Shown here one piece after another: positions 1 to 4,498 of a stretch of 6,871 nucleotides of DNA; positions within the stretch are counted from its first letter, which is position 1; each line of letters begins with the position of its first letter. The notes below the pieces were generated by a model. That model was not told the origin of the DNA, searched no databases, and saw only the letters and a program-made list of their open reading frames with translations. This DNA is from JAZKIX01 sp040384645 (GTDB lineage Bacteria; Pseudomonadota; Gammaproteobacteria; Burkholderiales; Burkholderiaceae_D): the NCBI GenBank assembly GCA_040384645.1, contig JAZKIX010000187.1, positions 1 to 6,871 of the forward strand, given 5' to 3'. A program made the translations under genes and the position numbers.

Positions 1-747
1 CGGCGTGCCGGCGATAATGTCGCCTTTATAAAGATAGTCGGAGTCGCCAGCAAAAGTACCGACAATCCCACCCGATTCAGTCACCAGCAAAGAACCCGCT
101 GCGATATCCCAAGGTTGCAGGCCTTTTTCGAAAAAGCCATCGAGACGGCCTGCTGCGACATAAGCCAAGTCAAGCGCTGCCGCACCCGGACGACGCAAGC
201 CGTGGCACTTTTCGCTGACTAGACGGAACATTTTCATGTACTCGTCCATAGAGCGGGTGTCGCGTTCTGGGAAGCCGGTACCGATCAGGGCGTCGGTGAT
301 TTTATCAAGTTTTGTCACGCGCAATCGCTTGTCATTGAGGTATGCACCACTGCCTTTGGTGGCGGTAAACAAGTCGTTGCGGTTGGGATCGTAGACTACG
401 GCTTGCGTAATCACACCGCGCTGTTGCAAGGCGATCGAGACGCAGTATTGGGGAAAGCCGTGGATGAAATTGGTAGTGCCGTCTAGCGGATCGATGATCC
501 AGACATTCTCATTGTCGTCGTGCAGATTGCTGGATGCACCCGATTCTTCGGCCAATATGGCGTGATCTGGATATGCCTTGTGCAGTACTTCGATAATGGC
601 TTGTTCTGCAGCCTGATCGATTTCGGTAACAAAGTCGTTATGACGCTTTTCGGTGACCGTGACGCGGTCGATGTCGAATGACGCGCGATTGATGATGGCG
701 GCGCCACGGCGAGCGGCTTTGATCGCCGTATTGAGCATTGGGTGCAT
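1..747 (-). CDS. suhB: SuhB, inositol monophosphatase family protein / Nus-complex factor (3' end beyond the window)
   Basis: Translating the minus strand from the ATG at 747 gives 249 residues open to the window edge. The family is usually about 265-270 residues, so roughly the last 15-20 are missing. Seen directly: the Mg-binding EES motif (E67, E68), the signature DPLDGTTNF (residues 86-94), and the C-terminal metal motif QPWDIAAGSLL beginning near residue 211 (D214). The segment RRPGAAALDLAYVAAGRLDG (about 185-204) closely resembles E. coli SuhB. The family hydrolyses inositol-1-phosphate and related phosphomonoesters. In E. coli, SuhB is also part of the NusA/NusB/NusE/NusG complex acting on rRNA transcription, and that role is inferred here. 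The start is supported by GGAAG four bases upstream of the ATG; a second in-frame ATG three codons later (738) is the alternative. It is divergent from trmJ, and a boxA-like site precedes it. Confidence 0.95.
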   Translation of the reverse strand, partial: MHPMLNTAIKAARRGAAIINRASFDIDRVTVTEKRHNDFVTEIDQAAEQAIIEVLHKAYPDHAILAEESGASSNLHDDNENVWIIDPLDGTTNFIHGFPQYCVSIALQQRGVITQAVVYDPNRNDLFTATKGSGAYLNDKRLRVTKLDKITDALIGTGFPERDTRSMDEYMKMFRLVSEKCHGLRRPGAAALDLAYVAAGRLDGFFEKGLQPWDIAAGSLLVTESGGIVGTFAGDSDYLYKGDIIAGTP

Positions 748-823
748 AGAGCTTCCGTTAAAATGACGGCACCGTTATGCGCAATGCGTGACATTTGCCG
801 CAAACGGAACTGGATAAAGAGAA

Positions 824-833
824 TTAAAGAGCA
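824..833 (-). promoter_or_regulatory. boxA-like NusB/NusE binding site upstream of suhB
   Basis: The minus strand reads TGCTCTTTAA, identical to the first ten bases of the boxA consensus TGCTCTTTAACA, and continues TTC. It lies in the suhB sense direction, 76 bases before the ATG. In E. coli, suhB is known to be repressed by the Nus complex through a boxA in its leader, and similar sites have been reported upstream of Nus-factor genes in other bacteria. The site can act only if transcription starts to the right of 833. A weak promoter candidate (TTGCGG at 798-803, CATAAC at 774-779, minus strand, 18-base spacer) would exclude it from the RNA. I see no strong upstream promoter before the N gap. 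Confidence 0.6.
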
Positions 834-900
834 ATGCGGTTACCGAAGCACATCTAACTTCTGCTATTAAAAATCGAATATTTGACCGCTGATCTGGATC

Positions 901-910
901 NNNNNNNNNN
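901..910. other. Assembly gap (10 N) in the suhB-trmJ intergenic region
   Basis: Ten undetermined bases interrupt the 233-base divergent intergenic region. A round ten is typical of a scaffold join rather than of a measured length, so the true distance between suhB and trmJ is unknown. The upstream promoters of either gene may lie in the missing sequence. Confidence 0.95.
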
Positions 911-912
911 GT

Positions 913-928
913 AACATCGTTCGATGTT
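913..928. repeat. Short inverted repeat upstream of trmJ
   Basis: AACATCG and CGATGTT are perfect 7-base complements separated only by TT. The repeat lies two bases from the N gap and 52 bases before the trmJ start. It could be an operator or simply a short chance palindrome. A two-base loop is poor for an RNA hairpin, so a DNA site would be the better reading. No known regulator is assigned. Confidence 0.35.
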
Positions 929-980
929 CGACAACAGACGATTTTCAAAACCTTTTTTACCGCGCAAGGCGCTATTTTAA

Positions 981-1736
981 ATGAACCTGCCCCAAATCGA
1001 CACGTCTCTTTTCAATCGCTTGCGTTTTGTGCTGGTTGAAACCAGTCGTTCCGGCAATATTGGTTCGGTCGCACGCGCCATGAAAACGATGGGATTTGCC
1101 GATCTGGTACTGGTCAATCCACGTTTCCCGGATGCGTTAAAGCATGAAGAAGCGATCGCATTTGCCAGTGGCGCACAGGATATTTTGGCCTCGGCACAGA
1201 TCGTTGACTCAATCGAAGAAGCTTTGCAGGGCTGCAATTTTGCGGCCGCTGTCAGTGCCCGGTTACGGGAATTTTCCCCACCAATCATGAGTCCGCGGAG
1301 CTTTGCAGGGCATCTTGCACCGCAGTCGAACTTGAATGGGGCATTGATCTTCGGTAATGAACGCTTTGGTCTACCCAATGAAATTGTCCAAAGCTGCAAT
1401 GTATTGATTAATATCCCAGCCAATCCAGTTTATTCGTCGCTCAATCTGGCGCAAGCAGCGCAAGTATTAGCTTATGAATGCCGGGTAGCCGCCTTGGGTG
1501 ACTCAAATGGTGAAACTGTTATTGGATTTCACGGTGATGCGGCCAGTTTGACGCAGATTGATGGGATGTTCGGGCATCTGGAGCAAGCTTTGATTGCGAT
1601 TGATTTTCTGGACGCGGACAATCCAAAGAAATTAATGCCCAGATTGAAACGCTTATTTTCCAGGGCGCAGTTGGAAACGGAAGAGGTCAATATTTTACGA
1701 GGCATCGCCAGGCAAATATTGCTTAAGCGAGGGTAA
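981..1736 (+). CDS. trmJ: TrmJ, tRNA (cytidine/uridine-2'-O-)-methyltransferase (SPOUT family)
   Basis: This 251-residue protein matches the TrmJ (YfhQ) family, which uses S-adenosylmethionine to 2'-O-methylate position 32 of several tRNAs. Visible motifs are LVETSRSGNIGSVARAMKTM (residues 18-37), where R32 aligns with the catalytic Arg23 of E. coli TrmJ, then ALIFGNERFGLPNE (121-134), and the trefoil-knot cofactor segment with YSSLNLAQA (151-159). The C-terminal region GHLEQALIAIDFL (198-210) through EEVNILRGI (234-242) is the TrmJ extension, which separates it from TrmL-type enzymes. Length is normal. The start is the only ATG that gives the family N-terminus; the Shine-Dalgarno is weak (AAGG at 966-969, 11 bases away). 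It is transcribed alone: divergent from suhB, convergent with lexA, and followed by an intrinsic terminator. Confidence 0.95.
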   Translation: MNLPQIDTSLFNRLRFVLVETSRSGNIGSVARAMKTMGFADLVLVNPRFPDALKHEEAIAFASGAQDILASAQIVDSIEEALQGCNFAAAVSARLREFSPPIMSPRSFAGHLAPQSNLNGALIFGNERFGLPNEIVQSCNVLINIPANPVYSSLNLAQAAQVLAYECRVAALGDSNGETVIGFHGDAASLTQIDGMFGHLEQALIAIDFLDADNPKKLMPRLKRLFSRAQLETEEVNILRGIARQILLKRG

Positions 1737-1805
1737 GGTTGCAGGTCAAACTGCCACGATCTATATTGAACCAAGAAATGCCTAAAAAGATCGATAAATT
1801 CGGCT

Positions 1806-1832
1806 AAAAATACTGGCGGCAGTATATTTTTT
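1806..1832 (+). terminator. Intrinsic terminator of trmJ, probably bidirectional with lexA
   Basis: ATACTG (1810-1815), loop GCGG and CAGTAT (1820-1825) form a perfect six-pair stem followed by A and six T (1827-1832). It begins 73 bases after the trmJ stop. On the minus strand the same stem is followed by TTTT, so it can also end lexA transcripts 63 bases beyond that gene's stop. The stem is short, with modest GC, but the U-tract is good in the plus direction. Confidence 0.75.
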
Positions 1833-1895
1833 GACGCTTTAAATCCGTGCGGCGGACGATGGGTTTTGAGCTATACCCCGTCATATATGGGGTAG

Positions 1896-2552
1896 TTAGC
1901 CCCAGGCGCGCAACAAACCAACCGCCAAACCTTCCAAAGCAAAATCTTCTCGTCCCGCATCAACTCGGATCGGCTCGAAGTCTGGATTCTCCGGCAGCAA
2001 TTCAATTAACGAGCCAGTTTTCTTATACCGTTTGACCGTGACATCGTCTCCAAGGCGAGCCACTACAATTTGCCCATTTTTTGCGCTATCAGCTTTTTTT
2101 ACGGCAAGCAAGTCGCCATCCATGATGCCAATGTCGCGCATCGACAAGCCACGGACTTTGAGCAAATAATCCGGTTTGGCGGAAAATAAAGCAGGGTCGA
2201 CGTTATAGGTCGCTTCAATATGCTCTTGCGCCAAAATTGGAGAGCCGGCAGCGACACGCCCGACCAGCGGCAAACTCAATTGCATCAGTGATGGATGCGG
2301 TAAAACCAATTGCGTGCCAGAACCTAATCTCGCCTGGCCCATTTCGCGTAATCGTATGCCGCGCGAAGTGCCGGGCGAGATATCGATCGCACCTTTGCGC
2401 GCCAATGCTTGTAAATGCTCTTCTGCGGCGTTGGCGGAGCGAAATCCTAATTCGGTCGCGATCTCGGCCCTAGTAGGCGGGAAACCGGTATTTTCGATGG
2501 CATCCCGGATTAAATTGAGAATTTGTTCTTGACGGGCAGTCAGTTTGATCAT
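1896..2552 (-). CDS. lexA: LexA, SOS-response transcriptional repressor (autocleaving)
   Basis: The 218-residue product is a complete LexA (E. coli 202). The N-terminal winged-helix domain (about 1-70) has the recognition region RAEIATELGFRSANAAEEHL (28-47). The C-terminal S24 peptidase domain shows the cleavage site VAAGSP with the scissile bond A102-G103, the nucleophile S137 in VRGLSMRD, and the general-base K174 in VTVKRYKK. LexA binds SOS boxes as a dimer, and RecA filaments stimulate its self-cleavage after DNA damage. The start at 2552 is chosen because the family begins with MIKLTARQ and AGGAG lies ten bases upstream. A longer in-frame ORF adds 49 residues from 2699, but that would run through the promoter and SOS boxes, so it is rejected. 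It is divergent from the rpsF operon and under clear autoregulation. Confidence 0.97.
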   Translation of the reverse strand: MIKLTARQEQILNLIRDAIENTGFPPTRAEIATELGFRSANAAEEHLQALARKGAIDISPGTSRGIRLREMGQARLGSGTQLVLPHPSLMQLSLPLVGRVAAGSPILAQEHIEATYNVDPALFSAKPDYLLKVRGLSMRDIGIMDGDLLAVKKADSAKNGQIVVARLGDDVTVKRYKKTGSLIELLPENPDFEPIRVDAGREDFALEGLAVGLLRAWG

Positions 2553-2583
2553 CGCGTTTTTGCTCCTAACTAAGATTAAATTG

Positions 2584-2599
2584 CTGTTTATATAAACAG
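2584..2599. promoter_or_regulatory. SOS box 1 (LexA operator, promoter-proximal)
   Basis: CTGTTTATATAAACAG is a perfect 16-base palindrome of the form CTG-N10-CAG, the canonical LexA site of gamma- and betaproteobacteria. It lies 31 bases before the lexA ATG and contains the proposed -10 element (TATAAA, minus strand, 2592-2587). A LexA dimer bound here would block RNA polymerase. Confidence 0.93.
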
Positions 2600-2615
2600 C
2601 CTGTATTTTTGTACA
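2587..2615 (-). promoter_or_regulatory. lexA promoter
   Basis: On the minus strand, TGTACA (2615-2610, four of six matches to TTGACA) is followed by a 17-base spacer and TATAAA (2592-2587, five of six matches to TATAAT). Each element lies within one SOS box. Transcription would start near 2580, leaving a leader of about 28 bases with AGGAG at 2567-2563. The start site is inferred. Confidence 0.65.
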
Positions 2616-2616
2616 G
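2601..2616. promoter_or_regulatory. SOS box 2 (LexA operator, promoter-distal)
   Basis: CTGTATTTTTGTACAG is a second CTG-N10-CAG site with an AT-rich core and imperfect internal symmetry, one base away from box 1 (17 bp centre to centre). It contains the proposed -35 element. Its right edge is about 100 bases from the rpsF -35, so direct control of rpsF by this box is unlikely. Confidence 0.88.
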
Positions 2617-2714
2617 CACTCTCGCAAATGCAAGTAATAAAGCGGATTTCCTTCAATTTTTTTTGCGTCAAATGCTATCGACTTAACAAAGATTGGCATA
2701 AGAGCTTGAATTTG

Positions 2715-2743
2715 TTGAGTTTATTGCCAAATTGGGTTATAGT
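2715..2743 (+). promoter_or_regulatory. Promoter of the rpsF-priB-rpsR-rplI operon
   Basis: TTGAGT (2715-2720), a 17-base spacer and TATAGT (2738-2743) form a good sigma-70 promoter. The predicted start is near 2750, which gives a leader of about 70 bases that includes the hairpin described at 2760-2787. Confidence 0.75.
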
Positions 2744-2759
2744 TTTCGGCTTTCCTGTT

Positions 2760-2787
2760 CCCACACTCGTCTTGACGCCGAGGTGGG
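2760..2787 (+). promoter_or_regulatory. rpsF leader hairpin with bulged CCG, candidate S6:S18 autoregulatory site
   Basis: CCCAC (2760-2764) pairs with GTGGG (2783-2787). After an unpaired A, CT pairs with AG (2781-2782). CGT (2768-2770) pairs with ACG (2775-2777) over the loop CTTG. This leaves CCG (2778-2780) bulged on the 3' strand. A hairpin with a CCG bulge is the described feature of the mRNA site bound by the S6:S18 heterodimer upstream of rpsF, mimicking its 16S rRNA site. A competing fold pairs CTCG with CGAG and closes the bulge. Five T at 2791-2795 follow three bases after the stem, so weak attenuation is also possible. The Shine-Dalgarno sequence is about 20 bases downstream. Confidence 0.6.
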
Positions 2788-2818
2788 CGATTTTTAATCC
2801 GTCCAAAAAGGAGTTTGC

Positions 2819-3214
2819 ATGCGTCATTATGAAATAGTATTTATCGTACATCCGGATCAAAGCGAGCAAGTGCCTGCAATGATCGAACGTTACAAAACCA
2901 TCGTTACAAGCCGTGGTGGCAAGATCCACCGCGTTGAAGATTGGGGCCGTCGTCAAATGGCTTACATGATTCAAAAGCTCGCCAAGGCGCACTATGTTTG
3001 CGTCAACGTCGAGTGCGATAGCGAAACACTGCTTGAAATCGAAACAGCATTCAAATTCAATGATGCCGTATTGCGCCATCTGACCGTGAAGCTGAAGAAA
3101 GCTGAAACGACTCCGTCGCCGATGATGAAATCGGTGCAAAGAGAAGATGCAGCCAAGACCCATCGGACTGAAGCACCTGCCGCTGTAGCGGCGCCTGTTG
3201 CTGCCGCAGCGTAA
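2819..3214 (+). CDS. rpsF: 30S ribosomal protein S6
   Basis: This 131-residue protein begins MRHYEIVFIVHPDQSEQVPA, the typical S6 N-terminus, and includes the family segments VEDWGRRQMAYMIQK (39-53), AHYVCVNVEC and AFKFNDAVLRHLTVK. S6 forms a heterodimer with S18 and binds the central domain of 16S rRNA on the 30S platform. An ideal AAGGAG (2808-2813) lies five bases before the ATG. The last 30 or so residues form an Ala/Pro-rich tail ending AAPVAAAA, with no terminal Glu run, so the tail is not an obvious target for RimK-type glutamylation as in E. coli. First gene of a four-gene operon; priB starts 32 bases after its stop. Confidence 0.97.
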   Translation: MRHYEIVFIVHPDQSEQVPAMIERYKTIVTSRGGKIHRVEDWGRRQMAYMIQKLAKAHYVCVNVECDSETLLEIETAFKFNDAVLRHLTVKLKKAETTPSPMMKSVQREDAAKTHRTEAPAAVAAPVAAAA

Positions 3215-3232
3215 TTGCCTTTGTTGGGGAGC

Positions 3233-3250
3233 ATGAACCGCGTTCAATGA
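3233..3250 (+). other. Five-codon reading frame overlapping the priB start
   Basis: ATG at 3233 opens MNRVQ and stops at TGA 3248-3250, overlapping the priB ATG in an ATGA arrangement. GGGGAG (3226-3231) lies one base before this ATG and 15 bases before the priB ATG. The 14 bases from 3233 resemble the 14 bases from 3247 (ATGAA and TTCA shared, 10 of 14 identical), so it looks like a small out-of-frame copy of the priB start. Whether it is translated cannot be told from sequence. Confidence 0.4.
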
Positions 3251-3537
3251 ATCAGCTTCAAGTCGTTGCGAGTATTGCAGAGCGCGAAATATTGCGCTAC
3301 ACACCGGCCGGCGTGCCGATTGTGTCAGCAAAATTGCTGCATAGCTCAAAACAGTCTGAGGCAGGCGTTGAAAGATTGGTTGAGTTTGAAATCGTGGCAA
3401 TTGCTGCCGGCGAAATTTCAGGTCAATTCAATAATGCCGATTTAGGTGCGACGCATCAGTTCAATGGATTCCTGGCGCGCAAGAACCGCAACAGCAAAAG
3501 CCTGGTGTTTCACATCATTGATTTTAGCGCGACGTAA
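3247..3537 (+). CDS. priB: PriB, primosomal replication protein N
   Basis: This 96-residue OB-fold protein belongs to the PriB branch of single-stranded DNA-binding proteins. The start MNQLQVVASIAEREILRYTP and the segments AGVPIVSAKLLHSSKQSEAG, VEFEIVAIAAGEIS, FNGFLARKNRNSKSLVFHI are typical of the betaproteobacterial family. PriB joins PriA to reload DnaB at collapsed replication forks; PriB homologues bind ssDNA as dimers. Its position between rpsF and rpsR is the classical one, placing a restart factor in a ribosomal operon just before dnaB. No in-frame start codon exists upstream before a stop, so 3247 is the start despite a poorly spaced Shine-Dalgarno (GGGGAG, 15 bases away). A five-codon ORF overlapping the start may supply ribosomes by reinitiation. 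Confidence 0.92.
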   Translation: MNQLQVVASIAEREILRYTPAGVPIVSAKLLHSSKQSEAGVERLVEFEIVAIAAGEISGQFNNADLGATHQFNGFLARKNRNSKSLVFHIIDFSAT

Positions 3538-3575
3538 TTACGTACAAGCGCAATTTATAGATACAGGAGCCTAAA

Positions 3576-3860
3576 ATGGCATTCGGTAAAAAATTCGACA
3601 AGAGCAAGCTCAAAGAAAAACGCAAACAACAAAATCCATTGTTCAAGCGTAAAAAATTCTGCCGTTTCACTGCTGCACACGTTGCGCAAGTGGATTACAA
3701 AGATGTCGATACTTTGAAAGATTTCGTCCAGGAAAATGGCAAGATCATGCCAGCACGCCTGACCGGCACCAAGGCGATCTATCAACGTCAAGTTGATACC
3801 GCAATCAAACGTGCTCGTTATTTGGCATTGTTGCCATACACCGATCTGCACACAGCGTAA
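3576..3860 (+). CDS. rpsR: 30S ribosomal protein S18
   Basis: A 94-residue basic protein with the S18 core FKRKKFCRFTAA (23-34), VDYKDVDTLKDFV (39-51), ENGKIMPARLTGT (53-65) and KAIYQRQVDTAIKRARYLAL (66-85). S18 pairs with S6 and binds the 16S central domain. The N-terminus MAFGKKFDKSKLKEKRKQQN is longer and more lysine-rich than E. coli S18 (75 residues), as is common in this group. AGGAG (3565-3569) lies six bases before the ATG. A 38-base gap separates it from priB and 52 bases from rplI, with no terminator or clear promoter in either, so co-transcription is expected. Confidence 0.97.
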   Translation: MAFGKKFDKSKLKEKRKQQNPLFKRKKFCRFTAAHVAQVDYKDVDTLKDFVQENGKIMPARLTGTKAIYQRQVDTAIKRARYLALLPYTDLHTA

Positions 3861-3912
3861 TTGACGAGCTATCCAATTACAAAGTCAGTTACCAAAGATC
3901 CTGGAGAAAAAT

Positions 3913-4365
3913 ATGCAAATTATTCTGTTAGAAAAAGTCGTTAATCTCGGCAACCTCGGCGAAGTTGTTCGCGTCAAGGATGGTTATGCCCGTAACTTTT
4001 TGATCCCGCAACGTATGGCGCGTCGTGCGACCGCCAATGCTGTTGCTGAATTCGAAGTCAAACGCGCTGAGTTGGAAAAAGCAGCTGCTGCGAAATTGGC
4101 TGCGAGCCAAACCGAAGGTGAAAAATTGAGCGGTTTGACTGTTCAGATTTCACAAAAATCGGGTGTGGACGGACGTTTGTTTGGTTCCGTTACCAACTTT
4201 GATATCGCTGAAGCGTTGACCAAGCAAGGCTTCGCTGTAGAGAAATCGCAGATCCGTATGCCACAAGGTCCATTGAAGATCGTTGGCGATCACGCTGTAT
4301 CGGTTGCTTTGCATACAGATGTCGTGGTTGAAGTGACGGTTGCCGTATTGGGCGAGCACGCTTAA
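3913..4365 (+). CDS. rplI: 50S ribosomal protein L9
   Basis: The 150-residue sequence is a standard full-length L9. The N-terminal rRNA-binding domain contains MQIILLEKVVNLGNLGEVV and the signature GYARNFLIPQ (24-33). An Ala/Glu/Lys-rich connecting helix spans about 41-75. The C-terminal domain includes VDGRLFGSVTNFDIAEAL. L9 binds 23S rRNA near the L1 stalk and helps hold reading frame. GGAG (3903-3906) lies six bases before the ATG. It is the last gene of the rpsF operon, closed by the terminator at 4420-4446. Confidence 0.97.
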   Translation: MQIILLEKVVNLGNLGEVVRVKDGYARNFLIPQRMARRATANAVAEFEVKRAELEKAAAAKLAASQTEGEKLSGLTVQISQKSGVDGRLFGSVTNFDIAEALTKQGFAVEKSQIRMPQGPLKIVGDHAVSVALHTDVVVEVTVAVLGEHA

Positions 4366-4419
4366 ACTAAAGTAAATGCACGCTGCTTAATTGCGGTGAT
4401 GCTTGTTAAGTAGTAAAGG

Positions 4420-4446
4420 AAAAAGCTGGGTTCTCCCGGCTTTTTT
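4420..4446 (+). terminator. Intrinsic terminator of the rpsF-rplI operon
   Basis: GCTGGG (4425-4430), loop TTCT and CCCGGC (4435-4440) form a six-pair GC-rich stem with one G-T pair. It is flanked by five A on the left and six T (4441-4446) on the right, which can extend the stem. It lies 54 bases after the rplI stop and ends about 50 bases before dnaB, separating dnaB from the ribosomal operon. Confidence 0.9.
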
Positions 4447-4464
4447 CTCGTCTGTTTTTCCTGA

Positions 4465-4491
4465 TTGCAAGATTTACTAAGCAGGTATAAT
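4465..4491 (+). promoter_or_regulatory. dnaB promoter, positioned for a leaderless transcript
   Basis: TATAAT (4486-4491) is a perfect -10 box. The nearest -35-like hexamer is TTGCAA (4465-4470), with a short 15-base spacer. Seven bases separate the -10 box from the dnaB ATG, so the usual start distance places the first transcribed base at or next to the A of the ATG. No Shine-Dalgarno sequence is present between this box and the ATG. Confidence 0.7.
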
Positions 4492-4498
4492 TCGCGCC

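Noticed and set aside
977..1423. Antisense ORF (148 codons) over trmJ
   Set aside because: trmJ motifs are unambiguous on the plus strand, so this is a frame shadow.
1874..1894. Hairpin TACCCC/GGGGTA right after the lexA stop
   Set aside because: No T-tract follows it on either strand, and an overlapping alternative pairing (TGGGG/CCCCA) competes. The hairpin at 1806-1832 is the better terminator.
2553..2699. 49-residue N-terminal extension of the lexA reading frame, starting at 2699
   Set aside because: It would be encoded across the SOS boxes and promoter. LexA proteins begin MIKLTARQ, and a good AGGAG precedes 2552.
2690..2712. Sigma-54-like TGGCAT followed by TTGAA upstream of rpsF
   Set aside because: The -12 GC is absent at the required spacing, and a good sigma-70 promoter lies just downstream.
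2675..3400. Long antisense ORF (241 codons) over rpsF and priB
   Set aside because: The opposite strand encodes clear S6 and PriB. The product resembles no family I know and is most simply a shadow of the coding strand.
3532..3543. 12-base palindrome ACGTAATTACGT at the priB stop
   Set aside because: It has no loop for an RNA hairpin and no known operator match. A 12-base AT-rich palindrome at a TAA stop is easily chance.
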